A program made the translations under genes and the position numbers. The notes beneath the pieces were generated by a model. It searched no databases. It saw nothing but the letters and a program-made list of their open reading frames with translations, and was not told the DNA's origin. 64,000 bases of DNA from Cristatella mucedo (taxonomy: Eukaryota > Bryozoa > Phylactolaemata > Cristatellidae), in assembly GCA_009760855.2 (NCBI GenBank), contig WPIO01000001.1:17682501-17746500 (forward strand). Direction: 5' to 3'. The first letter of the stretch is position 1. Every line of letters begins with the position of its first letter. Below are positions 12,551 to 23,889 of this stretch, piece by piece.

Positions 12551-13104
12551 GTATATCTACCTTGTATCTCTTTGATCGCGCTTTTCTAAATTTAAAACTG
12601 CCTAGTATGAGTTTTCAGGTTTGCGTTCGCTCATCTTTGCGACCAGTCGCTACTGCTCGAGTCTTCTTCCGACCTTTGCATTCCACTGTCCGCTCGCGGG
12701 ACTAGCCTTCAGGCGCCATCTTCACCCGAGCACATCCGGCGGAGCTTCCGTATACTTTACCTGTAGCAATAATACATAAGCATTTACAAAGAATACTCAT
12801 TGAAACGGCAGCCTAAAACCAAGTGACTTTGGCTACAATGAGTTCATTCTAGCCATTTTCGATAGTGTTATGTTAAAACGTAGACTAATGCAGTAGCTAT
12901 TAAAATATGATGAGCAGCGAAATTAGTACATAAATTTGGTGAAGAAACCGTTGAACACACAAGATAGGCCCATATAGTGTTAAACTAATTATGTTATTTC
13001 GCTTCATGATGTACACATAAACCGAGGGTTTCATAAATTCTAGCTCAGCTAGAATGGCAACTCCAGAAGCAGGATAAACTAAAGCAAAGTAAAAGCGGCA
13101 CTTA
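12551..13104. other. No gene seen
   Basis: AT-rich, no domain or repeat recognised. Confidence 0.35.
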
Positions 13105-13205
13105 CCACTGCTTGCACTAGGCAATAAAGGGTTGCCTACTGCAGGACTCGAACGCTTGACCTGAGTTGTGAAGTGCTAGCACTTTACCCCTGGCCTAACG
13201 TCCAG
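13105..13205 (-). mobile_element. SINE A fragment, tRNA-like head
   Basis: On minus the order is GGCCAGGGGTAAAGTGCTAG, then GCGTTCGAGTCCTGCAGT (B-box), then the start of the family body. It is closest to the 18058 copy, which shares CCAGGGGTAAAGTGCT. The body beyond the B-box is short, so this copy is truncated. Confidence 0.6.
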
Positions 13206-13598
13206 GGCAATAGCGGATAATGGCGGGTCGCTAAATTTTATTACGTTGTAAGTGACTCTGCAAGGCACTCTGAGACTTCAACAGTTACAGATACACAGGT
13301 GTTCGCTTTTCAAAACAGCGTGGCCATCTTGGATCAGAGCGTAATGTAGTCGTTACAAATTAGCTTCGTAATAGCTTCGAGCCCTCACGCTTTATGCTAT
13401 AAAAGCTGCACGTACATACATAAAACTAATTGTAATTTTTATTTGAGAACGCTTTGGCTCACCGTCGAGGACTACGAATCGCGCAGCCTCCACATTGCCG
13501 CCGCAAGCACGTATTGCTGCCTGTGTTAAAATGGCGGCGTCAGCTAAACCAGGCGGATTATGGCTGATAATAATTATTTGCGATTTTTCGAACCGTTG

Positions 13599-14098
13599 GT
13601 GTACGTCCTGGCCGCTATTGAACGCCTGTAACTGTCTGCTGCTGTCAAGTAGACTTGCTTACAATAAGGTATGAGCGCTCTTCGTCGCTACGGTGTTCCT
13701 CCTACCATCAGCATACCTGCATGCATTGCTGTAACATCTCCAAGTAGCTACTCGCACTACAAGTTTCAGGCTTCACCAGTATTCGTCGCGCGCAGGCCGA
13801 GACTAGCCCGGTTACGAGCGATGTGTTTGGAGTCTAGTTCTGACCGGACGCGGAAGCCGCACAGCGAGCGCTTGTACAGCGTGTATTCATAACAGCTGAA
13901 ACGGCGGCTGGCTAAATCAGCCACAATATGACTGATAATCCTTATTTGCGGCTCCTGAATTGTAGTGGCTAAGAACCGGTTGTATGATAATCTATAGCCG
14001 AGGTCGCACAAAAGCTGACTATGATATAGGCAGGGATTAGTTTTTCTGGGTTGGCCTAGGCATTGAGCTGATTTCAGTTCTCGGCCACGGAGCCATCG
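13599..14098 (+). repeat. Dispersed repeat X, copy 2 (first of tandem pair)
   Basis: Starts GTGTACGTCCTGGCCGCT, holds the core landmarks (GTATGAGCGCTCTTCGTCG; GGCCGAGACTAGC; CTAGTTCTGACCGGAC), then the tail half (GGCTCCTGAATTG, ATAATCTATAGCCGAGGTC). The next copy begins exactly 500 bases later with the same opening words. The direct tandem arrangement suggests duplication in place, or a longer natural unit of core plus tail. Confidence 0.65.
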
Positions 14099-14415
14099 GT
14101 GTACGTCATGGCCGCTGTTGAATGCCTGTAACCCTCCAGTGCTGTCAAAAAGACTTGTCTACGCAATGGATACGGACTTGCTATGTTGAGGTATGAGCGC
14201 TCTTCGTCGTTACAGTGTTTCGCAATTGTTGCCGTACCTGTGTGCATTGGTGCTGCACCAACAATTCACTAGCCACGATACAAGGTTCAGGCGTCACCAG
14301 TGTTCGTCGAGCGTCGGCTGAGACTAGCACCGTTACGAGTGCTGCGTTTGCAGCCCTGGTCTATCCGGATGTGGAAGCCACAGGCCGGTTTGTAGCACAG
14401 CGTATCAAACTCTAG
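14099..14415 (+). repeat. Dispersed repeat X, copy 3 (second of tandem pair)
   Basis: GTGTACGTCATGGCCGCT opens it. GAGGTATGAGCGCTCTTCG, CGTCGGCTGAGACTAGCACC, GTTACGAGTGCTGCGTTTGC and TATCCGGATGTGGAAGCC follow. The tail half is missing or unrecognisable after 14415. Confidence 0.65.
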
Positions 14416-16194
14416 CGTTACGCATGCAGCAAGGGAATAAATGTACATTTACGTAGAGGAAATGCACTAGCTGCGTCATTTGCATATGCGTTTGGCAAAA
14501 GTTTCCTTTAGGCGCTTCTAGCTGCGTTTATGGTGCAGGCGTCGCTAGCTAACAACCGGGCGAGTCTTGCAGGTTGTTTCGCGGACTTCTCAGTGCACCT
14601 GAATACCTTGAGATGAACTGCATCATACTACTGCAATGAAGCTGCAAAACTCCATCCGAAGTTGACGTCTGCTCTAGCTTGCATCCGTCCGAGAGACTTC
14701 GCCGAACACAGGACGCCATTGGAGATGATTTATTGATTGCTCGTATTTAATTACTAATCACGCTTAGTCAATGGTAACAGTTCAGTTTTTCTCTTTGCTT
14801 ATGTATAAATGACCATGATAAATAACATGATAATAATAATATAAATAACCTGACTCGCGAGGTTTCACGCCTCATATATGTTTCGGATCGAAGTCCCTCA
14901 GCTCACCTTCTCTTCGACAGGCGTGCACTTGGGAGTCAGTCGGCGCCAGATAAGAACGATTCAAATGCGCAATATTAGCCATAAAAATCGAGCAGGCGAA
15001 TCTTTACTGACTTGACTTAGATGAAGCCTGGCTCGTAGCTTTGGCCTCCGGAAGCCTTCGTAAAGTTTCCGCCTGAAGATTAATTTTTGCTCACATAAGC
15101 CGGAAGCGCTTGATTTGGAACTTCTTGCCTCAGTATTTGTGCTTAAACTTAGGGTAAATGTGGAGAAAATACTAAGAATACTGGTCCTAAAATTGACTAT
15201 TTTCTTAGGTTTTTTCAAAAGACATTCACGTGTGCAATGGGATCTGAAGTTATGAAGATTTTCTTATAAAAAGAAGCATTAAAATAACTGGAAACGATGT
15301 CTTACTAGAGAGTGAACCGGAAGCAAAATATCCACAAATAAATTGACCGATCGTGTGACTTGCATCCCAACCCTTTGAACCTTTGTACATCGAGGTACAT
15401 GTTTGCATCTTGTTCAGTTACATGCTTGTGACTTATAAACAGCTTCATTTATGGTGTAGCTTTGTGCCTTGTGCTAATGGGCTAACAAATCTATTTTGCT
15501 ATGCCAGTCATCAAGTACATACGTGCATTAGTGTGCTACACTATGTGTGCAAAATCTATTAGTTAATCCAGTGAGCTGACCGTCCTCCACTTATTCTTTG
15601 GGCTGGCTGCTTGCCAGATAGAGAGAAAGAAAGCACAACACGTGACCGTTTGCCTCGCTGCCGCCTCTGATCTGGTTTTTGGTGGACGAAGGTTCGGACC
15701 CTGAGTTGATGTAATAATGATGATAGCAATAACATTAATATTAGAAATGTTTATGGCAATCTTAGAGAAAAAAAATATCTTTCTGGGTATTTTAAATATG
15801 TCGGAAATAAAACCATGTCAATTTTTTAGTCATGCAACACATAGTTTCAGCACGAAAAAGCACGAAAAAAGACATTTCACACTGACAGTGCAAATGCTGT
15901 GACGAAGAGGTGAGTGTATCAAAAAAAGACCCCGTTTGAAATGCTGCATCGTAGCAAGGGTTTAAAGTATGTTGCTACTCCACATCTGATGAGGAACTCG
16001 TGGCGAAATTAACTAAAACAATAGAGTCGATGCGATTGCTCTTCATTCTAGGGCTAACCTTTTGGATCTCTTCTTGTAGGACCTCCAGGATCAGAGGCTG
16101 CTCTTTATGCACCGGTTTTCTATGGATCGCCATTCTTCCAGATGGACTGCAAGACCTCCTCATGAGATCGCCTTCGCGTACGTAATCGTACAGT
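14416..16194. other. No gene seen
   Basis: AT-rich for long stretches. ORFs of 60-85 codons (for example 14961-15218 minus) show no domain. No tRNA box or tandem repeat recognised. Confidence 0.35.
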
Positions 16195-16470
16195 AGATCA
16201 ACTGCCCTGACAACAATGGCAGCCGCTCACGATCTGTGCTGCGTTGGCTCGGGGCGCTCGTTCGATGGTGTGAGCGCCACCATGAACCTCCAAAGACAAA
16301 CCGTCAGCCAGCCGTCTGCGGAAGCTGCTGGCGGAGGCATGCAGCAGAAGCAGACGGGATTCTGGCTCTTTGATCTGGTTCCGGGGAGCCTCTGTCTACC
16401 TCCAGCAGTCTGGCTGCCTTCGCTGCTGCCGGTCAGTTGGCGCCAGCAGAGTGGCAGGACGGTCGGCCAT

Positions 16471-16512
<42 letters not shown>

Positions 16513-16800
16513 CATTGATCTTCAGCTGGCCATCAAGGCGCCGCCGCAGGTCGGCCGATGGACGAACGACCCGCGGACGCTCACATTGGCTTTGAGCCCC
16601 CGCCGACGCCGCGCTGTCTGGAGGTGTCTGCCAGTCTTGTAAACTAGATAAGAAGTGGCCCCCGAGACTATCGCGCCCACGGCAAGTGCCTCTAGCCAGA
16701 CATTCTCAGGCCGATCGATCAGAGTGTCGTGCCCGCCGTCAGTAGCTGTACGAGGATGAGTGCGCATGCGCCTGTCCGCTGCAGCAGTTGTGGACGCGGG
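16195..16800. other. GC-rich block with CGG triplet repeat
   Basis: A CpG-rich block contains an uninterrupted (CGG)n tract of about 11 units at 16472-16506. A plus-strand ORF (16216-16518) opens with an ATG in good context (ACAATGGCAG) and runs through the triplet as polyalanine, but shows no domain. An overlapping minus ORF (16767-16522) is equally unassignable. A first exon of an unseen gene is possible. Confidence 0.4.
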
Positions 16801-18057
16801 TCGGCTCTCAAGCGCTAAAAGCTGTGGGCGAGTAGGGCCGTGCCAGATTTGGTGAAGCGACGTTACTGTGACCGCTCGCTACAGTCCTGCAGAGGACGGA
16901 AAGAGAATTCGCTGACTCAGTGAGCGCTCCTCATTGTGTCGAGTGCCCAAAAGTGACAGAAGTCTCAGCGAGCCCCTCAGATTGAAAATGCTTGTATTGC
17001 TACCGCTAGGCTTAGGAATGATCAACATCGACATTGGTATATGCGGACGAGACACTGCAAGCACTCTCATTATTATCTCAACTCAGTCGCGCCGTTGATC
17101 TGCAGCGGATATTTTCAATAAGGGATCTGTTCCATCGCGTTTAGTCACAAAGAATTTTTTAATGCAGCCCTCGCCCTTGACTACGAAGGCGCGATCCGCT
17201 CCTTCTTTCTGTGGGCCGGGTGACTGTGCTACACTAAATTCCTCACAAATTTCAATTCTTTATGCCAATGCCTCGAGGAGACTATTGTACGAGGGTGCGA
17301 AGAGCCTGTTAAAGTTTTAACTGCCAGCAGAAGCCCAAGCGAAGACACCGTCAATAATCCGCGTCAATCCTCACGCGTGCACGTATCTCTTAACTGTATT
17401 CGCAGGCAAGCATTACTTTTGGTACGTTTAATTAAGCGTGAGTTTTTACCGAAATTTCTACTTGCACCTTTCAGCGAAACATAAAGACGGACCTTGTCAA
17501 CCGTGTTGAAGCCCTCACGTAGATTAAACAGGCGGCAATTTTAGGTTTCAAATTTTTTAGAGTTTCCCGTTTGCTCCGCTTACAATTGTCTTGTTGCTCC
17601 ACCATAATGCTAAATCGCGTTTCAGGGACTGTCTTCTCACCCAACACTCATACTCATATCTCATGGATGGCAGTTAAATTGGAGCCTAATATAGACGAGT
17701 TATCTGAAAATTCTAAAGTTGAAAGTTGGCAAATTCATTTGATGAAAGCATAATATAATGTATTGAATGTGTAGCGATTCCCCAAAGTTTAAGCGAACCA
17801 TACGTTTGGTAGGGGAAATACTAAAGAGTGTAGATTCCAAGCTAAAGGAAATGCTTTGCTCAAAATTAAGTTGATAAATTCTATTTTGCCGCATTACTTG
17901 ATGTATTAGCTCCGCTGTAAAGCCCTTAGAAGAGCTACACGTGAGCAGTCTGCTTTTGAAGAAGGATCTATGGCTGCTGCTATATGCTATATATATATGC
18001 TATATATGGTTGCCTGCGGCGGCGCTCTTTTAGGATCCCAGGTCTTTGCCCTTTGAT
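16801..18057. other. No gene seen
   Basis: No transposon protein, tRNA box or domain recognised. A short TATATATG duplication (GCTATATATATATGCTATAT) lies near 17987-18008. Confidence 0.35.
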
Positions 18058-18216
18058 CCTTGCCCTTTGCCCAGGGGTAAAGTGCTTGCTCGTTACGACC
18101 CAGATCCTGCGTTCGAGTCCTGCAGTGGTCGATCCTTAATCCACACACCGAAAACGGCCACGATAGCTGTGAAGGCTCCTCTGCCGCTACGTAAATAGCG
18201 GCTACTAAAGTAGCTC
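18058..18216 (+). mobile_element. SINE A copy
   Basis: CCCAGGGGTAAAGTGCTTGC and a B-box GCGTTCGAGTCC (18109-18120) are followed by the family body (GGTCGATCCTTAAT, AGCTGTGAAGGCTCCTCTGC, CGCTACGTAAATAGCGGCTA). The head differs from the 37652 copies, suggesting a subfamily shared with 13105. Confidence 0.75.
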
Positions 18217-18403
18217 GCACAATTTTCTTTATCTGTTCCGCACCAGTGTGAAGTGACGACACCGTGAAGAGTTCAGAGAAGGTAGGGCAAAATAGATTGC
18301 AAGTGAAGACTGTCACGGCGCCTTGGAAGCTTGACGACTGAACAAGACGCTTTGGAAAGCTTTACTTCAGAGATAAAACCAACCCTGTTGCTTTGGCTAG
18401 CCA

Positions 18404-18405
<2 letters not shown>

Positions 18406-18460
<55 letters not shown>
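18406..18460. repeat. (CT)n microsatellite
   Basis: An almost pure CT dinucleotide run of about 27 units. The Ser-Leu/Arg-Glu ORFs across it are artefacts. Confidence 0.95.
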
Positions 18461-18464
<4 letters not shown>

Positions 18465-18727
18465 TCTTAGCGCATAAGTAGTCATGTCACCGCTGCTTAG
18501 CAGCCGTTAGTCGGCCAGCGAGGGCCGCCACGACACCTCGCTAGCCAAGACGGCCCAGCAAAACCACCTGCCAGTCGGGCTCGTTCAGAGATGGCTACCC
18601 CAGAGTTTTGCTTGAAGAAATCAGTCTTCTCCCCAGACGTTCAAAGAGGGCAGTTGTTACAGACAGTAAGAAACTAGTTCCTTAGCTCTGTCTTGGCTTA
18701 ATCAATGTAATTCCCTTCCCTTTTGTC

Positions 18728-19652
18728 TGGACTACCAAAAAAAGCAACTAGGCCACTGCAGATGGCTGTGAATATGGCTGCAAGGCTAATTTTCAAGTCC
18801 CAGAGGTTTGAACTCGTGTCTTATTTACTAAGAGAGCTAGGGTTGCTGCCGGTTGATCAACGGATACACAGCAAAGTTCTTACGAAGACACAAAAGGCCC
18901 GCCACGGCTTGGCTCCATACCTAGCTGAACTACTACATCAGTTTCAGCCTCCTCGTGCCCTAATGTAATGTATCTCCGTCTGTAACTCCACAAAGTCATA
19001 AAGACCATGTGGGTGCTACGCAGGAGAGTTTTGTTTAGCGCACTCACAGCCTAAGCGGCTTTCGGTACGCATTCGGTAGCCAACAGACTTCGTCTCACGC
19101 AACAAAGAGAAAGTGGGAAGCATAGCAGAGTTAGGAGAGCAGTTGAGGTAGTGAGTAGCATAGAAGTAGCAGTTCAGGACCGCTGAAAAAGATGTGCCAT
19201 AGTCGGCAGTTGGAGAGTAGATGTCGTTTCGTAAGAATTGTGGAAGCGAGTTCCACGCCCTCAGGTCCTGCACGGACAACGAATTATCTGTTCCATTCCT
19301 CCGCTTAAAGACCGTTGGCGACAGAAGATTTAGCTCTTCAGGTCCTAGACTGTGGAACTCGCTTCCACGATTCTTACGCAATTACAGCTACTCTCCTACT
19401 GCCGACTATAGCTCATACTTTTCAGCGGTCCTGAGCTGCTACTTCCACGCTACTCGCTACCTCAACTTCTCTCCTGACTCTGCTATGCTTCCCACTTTCT
19501 CTTTGTTGCGTGAGACGAAGTCTGTTGGCTACTGAATGCGTACCGAAAGCCGCTTAGGCTGTGAGTTCGCTTTACAAAACTCTCCTGCGTAACACCCACT
19601 TAGTCTTTATGGCTTTGCGGAGTTACAGACGGAGATGCATTACATTACAATA
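18728..19652 (+). mobile_element. LINE family M copy, split by a younger M copy
   Basis: The 3' part of an L2/CR1-like ORF2 reads GLPKKATRPLQ, NMAARLIFKSQRFE, KARHGLAPYLAELLHQ up to 18961. It resumes at 19262 with the part after PPRAL, then LWNSLPRFLRN, SLLRETKSVGY and the 3' end CGGAGATGCATTACATTAC. The gap is filled by a minus-strand M copy (18962-19256). GCCCT at 18957-18961 and 19257-19261 is the target duplication. The element is a pseudogene. Confidence 0.9.
18962..19256 (-). mobile_element. LINE M, 5'-truncated, nested in another M
   Basis: About 295 bases holding only the M 3' end in reverse: the AATGTAATG tail, GTATCTCCGTCTGTAACTCC, then the C-terminal coding part up to GGAAGCGAGTTCCAC. 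It interrupts a plus-strand M copy and is bounded by GCCCT. Because the host carries the same sequence downstream, 18962-19256 and about 19347-19652 form an imperfect long inverted repeat. Confidence 0.9.
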
Positions 19653-19654
19653 CT

Positions 19655-20556
19655 CTAGAAGGTTCGCGAGTTCGATCTGTCGCCATGGCGACAATTTTTG
19701 AGCTGCCTATTTAGAACATTTTTCAGCACCAAGCTCCACGAGCGTGCTTTATTTCCGGAACGTAGGGGCCGAATCTGCGACATCAGCTGGGCAATCATCG
19801 ACCGGCTGACAAGAACTCTGGGCTGAATAAGATAAGAACAAATCGACCATGACAGCCTGGCATAGCCGACAAGACTCCCACACAGACAGTCGCCGCACCG
19901 CGTTTGGTAACGCAGCCTAATCAACGTGCCGTAAGGGAAAAGCAGATTTGCATGACAAAATTTAATCTATCGCCATTCTTCTTAATTTGCGTCAATCTTC
20001 TTAATTTGCTTTTGTCCACTCCCCTATCCCTACGGGGCAAGCCCTACTCGGTTTCCTCACTAATCATACTGAATTGGCTGGTGCGGGTGTATCTGAATTT
20101 ATGAAAAACAGACTGCCATACAATTTATTTCGGTCTGGATTACTTAGCTATCCACAGGCAAACAAGTAATCGCGTCTCACTGATCGTCTGCCGATCGAAA
20201 GCAAGTTTTAAAACGCTCAGTTCCAAACTTCTACATTGGAATACTTCTGCAATGCGTTTTATTACGTAGACCTAGGTGCGATAGAAAAATCTGCCTACCG
20301 CTATGATAGGAGATATTAAAAAGGCACTTTTAATGTGATATGGGATGCTTAATTAATTATGCGCCTATGAGAATAATATTGAAAGTATCACGCTGTAGTA
20401 AACACTAGTTTTTTACGCACCCTAAACTTGCTAGATAACCTAGATGAGTGGCTAGAATATTAACCTTCACCTTCGTGGTGGGTTCTGGGGTTCACCCCTG
20501 CGGTTCCTGAAATGCCAGCATCAATTTGAGTTCATCTGTAAGAACGATTTACATGC
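19655..20556. other. No gene seen
   Basis: A minus ORF of 89 codons (19924-19655) has no domain. CTTAATTTGC occurs twice near 19980-20010. Nothing else recognised. Confidence 0.35.
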
Positions 20557-20685
20557 CGCGCTGGTTTTGCTCAGCTGCTAAGGTGCTCGCCTCAAAGCAA
20601 GGTCGGGTGAATGTGTTTGACGATCGAGATCATGGGCTCGAACCCGGTGGTATATGCGAAGCGCCTGAAAATGAATCATCGTATT
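20557..20685 (+). mobile_element. SINE B copy
   Basis: CCGCGCTGGTTTTGCTCAGC head, AAGGTGCTCGCC, B-box GGGCTCGAACCC at 20634-20645, then CGAAGCGCCTGAAAATGA. The L-type tail stops after GCGCCTGAAA, so the 3' hairpin is lost. The next element (pogo-like) begins within about 20 bases. Confidence 0.8.
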
Positions 20686-20689
20686 TTAC

Positions 20690-21350
20690 CATGGATAAGC
20701 CCCCCCCCCCCCGATGTATAAGCCCCCCCCCCCCGATGTAGATGCCTCCCCACCCAATTTTTGAGCCATTTTTTGTGTACAAGTTATTTATATTTCCAAT
20801 CAATGAATGAACTGAATAATATCAAGACTCATAATAACCACTCATGTCACTATCCTCTTCATCAGAAATGGTGACGACAGCCTCTTCCTCTTCCTCGTTT
20901 ATATCAAAGGCTTTTTTATGAGCCTCTGGAAGTTCAAGAGCTTTTTCTTCATATCGTCGTGGCACTTTTGTGCCAATTTAAGATGTGTTCTCATGGCTAG
21001 GCCCTGACGTTTCATAAAGTTTCATGCACTTAGCATTTCCTTGAAAGTTCGCAGCTCCTCTATCCACAACAATCTTCTCGGCCTCCTGCTGGCTCATTTT
21101 GGTTGACACTGCTATTTCATTTTCTCTTTGTTCAATGACCACATTTTAACATAATTCTTCACCTCTTGCCACTTTTCAGATTTTCCTCGACGCGCAATCT
21201 TGCCTTGGGAATTTCTTCAGAGCATCATCTTCCACCCTCCATATCTTCTGATTGTTCTGCGGTCTGGTGCAGGTCCAAACGTTCTCTCTGCTGCACGATT
21301 TCCATTGTCCTTTGCACACTGAATTACTGTTAACTTGTAGCTAGCAGAAT
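20690..21350 (-). mobile_element. Pogo-like DNA transposon lacking its catalytic core
   Basis: On minus the protein starts with a pogo/CENP-B-type helix-turn-helix (NSASYKLTVIQCAKDNGNRA then AERTFG) near 21345-21265. The second DNA-binding part follows (GKSEKWQEVKNYV; EAEKIVVDRGAANFQGNA), then QKVPRRYEEKALE-like sequence. The frame then runs directly to an acidic C-terminus (NEEEEEAVVTISDEEDSD) and a stop near 20832. The DDE domain of about 200 residues expected between them is absent. Frameshifts are also present. Beyond the stop is a repeated motif (CCCCGATGTATAAGCC on plus, 20700-20740) typical of transposon termini. Confidence 0.7.
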
Positions 21351-21884
21351 TGGCTTGTCTTCTCTGATTTCCGGTTTTGCGGATTCCAACTTGATCCAGG
21401 TCATCGTGGCCACGGTGATCGCTGCCGACGTCGCCACCACTTCCACCGTCGTCACGGCCTCTGTCAATATCGTGACGGCTCTCTTAACGACGTCCATCTT
21501 CATCGTGTCCACCTCCTCTGCCTCACACCTTTCCTCATAAGGCGCAAAGATCTATTGCTGCCGTCATAACAAATAGTACACATACGTAGTAGTACGTCAC
21601 TCGTATGCCATCGCCTCTGAAAACACTTGCAGTTAGGTAGATCATTAAAAAGCCTACCGCTGACAATGAGAGCCTAAGTAGCCTTCTTCCAATCGCTGCC
21701 TTCAGAGTAATGACTCGGCAGCTAAACAGTTGCAACGAAATCGTCAGATCTTGCTGACTAGTTTAGCATTTTTATTTAGAGCTAACCATTCCAAGAAACT
21801 GCTCTGCTGTTGATTAACTGCTAATAAAGGCAAGCCCTAGCCTAATTCCCCTTGATTTCTCAGTAGCATTTATTTGACGCAATT
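21351..21884. other. No gene seen; GTC-rich simple stretch
   Basis: 21390-21530 is rich in GTC/GAC-like words giving Val/Thr/Ala-rich frames on both strands, which is low-complexity sequence. The rest is unassigned. Confidence 0.35.
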
Positions 21885-21984
21885 GATTGATTGCCACATC
21901 TTTTTAGAGCACCTGTTGACACATCTAAATACTAGATTGATCGCCAGATTTTTTTAGAGCACCTGTTGACGTGCCTAAATACAA
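21885..21984. repeat. 50-bp tandem duplication
   Basis: Two adjacent units share GATTGAT(T/C)GCCA and TTTTTAGAGCACCTGTTGAC and end CTAAATAC, with a few substitutions between them. Confidence 0.8.
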
Positions 21985-22101
21985 CTGACACAAAGCTAAA
22001 CTGGGTTAGGTGCTACCTCAGTAAGATATATCAGAGTGCAGACTAAATGGCTGTCATTCATCCTCCAAGTATGGAACATCTTAGGGTTAGATCAAAGACC
22101 C

Positions 22102-22102
22102 C

Positions 22103-22150
<48 letters not shown>
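22102..22150. repeat. (AT)n microsatellite and T run
   Basis: An AT dinucleotide run of about 19 units with one interruption, followed by a T run. Confidence 0.9.
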
Positions 22151-22197
22151 TCTTTCTCTCTAGCCTCTGGCAGATGCCTTCGTCATACATAAATATT

Positions 22198-22243
22198 AGT
22201 TGATTTAACAGCCTCATTTGTATATCGGCAGAAGAGCCTTAAT
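22198..22243 (-). mobile_element. SINE A 3' fragment
   Basis: GTTGATTTAACAGCCTC and ATCGGCAGAAGAGCCTTA are the reverse complement of the SINE A 3' end. No head or boxes remain. Confidence 0.6.
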
Positions 22244-23025
22244 GACTAATACCTCCGCTTATGCACGACAGAAATCGAAGCTGCTATACCCAATAGTATG
22301 CTCAGTTGAGTTCCGGCTCCATACTTCTCAGAGAGAAAGAGCCGCTTTCGTCCCGAACGACACCAGGAATGAAATTGGCTATCTAGTGAAGCAGCAATAC
22401 TTTAACTACCGTACACTGCATAGGATTCAACGCAAGGGGTGCTCAATCGTCATAACTCAGAATCCCCTATTACCGCCAACCATAATCTAGCTCATGTGTG
22501 TGTCACATGTCTCCCGTGTGCCACTATCACAGGTTAAAATTCGCTCAGGCTTTTGTAGTCCACAAACTATTCGGAACTACATCGTACGGTTTTGGTAGGC
22601 AATGAATTTAATCGCTACCGGCATGCTTTTATTGCAGGCGTGGTTGTTCAGTATCAAAACTTTCGAGGGTTAGTTTAAATGCTCGATACGAGCATCAACA
22701 ACTAGCCAATAAGTACAAATAGCTAGTTCGATTCAATAAATAGTCCACACCCTCGTGCACTACTTAGGCGTACGGCTGCTTCAGATGTAGTCGCAGGAAA
22801 CTCCAAGCATGCATTCAGTTGTTTAAGCTTTACTCGCGGCTGCAGTGCATGCAGCGGAATGCAGAATCCTTTCCCTGCAACGGTGAGCCGGTTACGTTTT
22901 CCACTGGCAGCTAGACATAACATCTGCGGCCCGGTACCAAGTTGACACAGAGCTGTACGTAATATGCACGCGTATTACTCTGTCTGGTGCGTGGGTGTTT
23001 ACAGCCCGGGCTTAGAGCTCTCTGC
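22244..23025. other. No gene seen
   Basis: An ORF at 22218-22490 (plus, 90 codons) begins inside the SINE fragment and has no domain. Nothing else is assignable. Confidence 0.35.
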
Positions 23026-23410
23026 TGAAACGGCGGCCAAACCAGCCAGCGTATAGTATTCGATGGATAGTATTCGCTATTCGTTCGAGACTCCTGGATA
23101 AATAATGGCTTGGAAACGATTACGCTATAGTCTATGGCCAAGGACGAACAAAAGCCGACGCCGTAAGATAAGCAGTCAGCTGTGCTGTGCACCTTAAAGG
23201 TACTTTACACATGTGCTTAAAAGAATCACGATCGAGGACTCGCTATGCTAGGTAGGGGGCGCTCTGTATCACTGCCGCGTTCCGCTACTGTCGGCATATC
23301 GGCACGCACCGGCGCTGCACCTACACACCAGTGCATTCGTCACACGTCGGCTGAGACCAGCACTGCTACAGGCGCTGTGTTTGTGGCCTAGTTCTGCCCG
23401 GATGTGTCAC
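23026..23410 (+). repeat. Dispersed repeat X, copy 4
   Basis: The tail half comes first here (23026-23162: ACGGCGGCCAAACCAGCC, ACTCCTGGATAAATAATGGC, GGACGAACAAAAGCCGAC). The core half follows (23236-23405: GGACTCGCTATGCTAGG, CGTCGGCTGAGACCAGCAC, CTAGTTCTGCCCGGATGTG). The tail-then-core order, with the order at 13.6-14.4 kb, fits a head-to-tail repeating unit. Confidence 0.65.
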
Positions 23411-23447
23411 CACGTTTGTAACGTTGTTGAGGGCGGAAGGATGAGTC

Positions 23448-23525
23448 TTGATAGCTCAACTGGTGGAGCCCTGGCCCGATAGAAACCAGTTTGATTGAGT
23501 CCCACAAGTGGTAAAAGTTTCACCG
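23448..23525 (+). mobile_element. Possible tRNA-like SINE head
   Basis: TAGCTCAACTGG (23452-23463) is a good A-box and GATTGAGTCCC about 45 bases later is a degenerate B-box. It lacks the SINE A or B body and I could not fold a clean cloverleaf, so it is either a third family or a decayed tRNA pseudogene. Confidence 0.3.
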
Positions 23526-23889
23526 CAGACTTCCTTCGGTATCTCTGCATTCTTCGCAGAAAAAAAGCAGCGATATACAGTGCATATATAATCTCCCTTC
23601 GTGCACTGCTTGAGTGCTCGTACATGTTTCCATAGCTTGCCTGGCTGCAGGCTGACTGTACTGGCTTTGTTCTAAATCTTCGTCTCTGTCTTCATTCGCT
23701 CGCCACAGTTGTCCGCTCACATGAATATTCCACTTGATAGCTACTGTTCAAGTTGATTAAAGACGTGCTGTAGTTGTTCTCGGAATTGCTGCAGCGTGTC
23801 AGCGAGCCATAAACGAAGCATTGATGGCTTTGTCTGAGAAGACAAACTGTAAAACGTCACTCAAGGACTAAATGACACAGCGGATATGT

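Noticed and set aside
16216-16642. ORFs through the CGG tract as a polyalanine protein gene
   Set aside because: Two plus frames and one minus frame are equally open and none has a recognisable domain. Kept only as a GC-rich block.
18962-19652. Long inverted repeat taken as a foldback DNA transposon
   Set aside because: Both arms are the 3' end of LINE M and the arrangement is explained by one M inserting into another with a GCCCT duplication.
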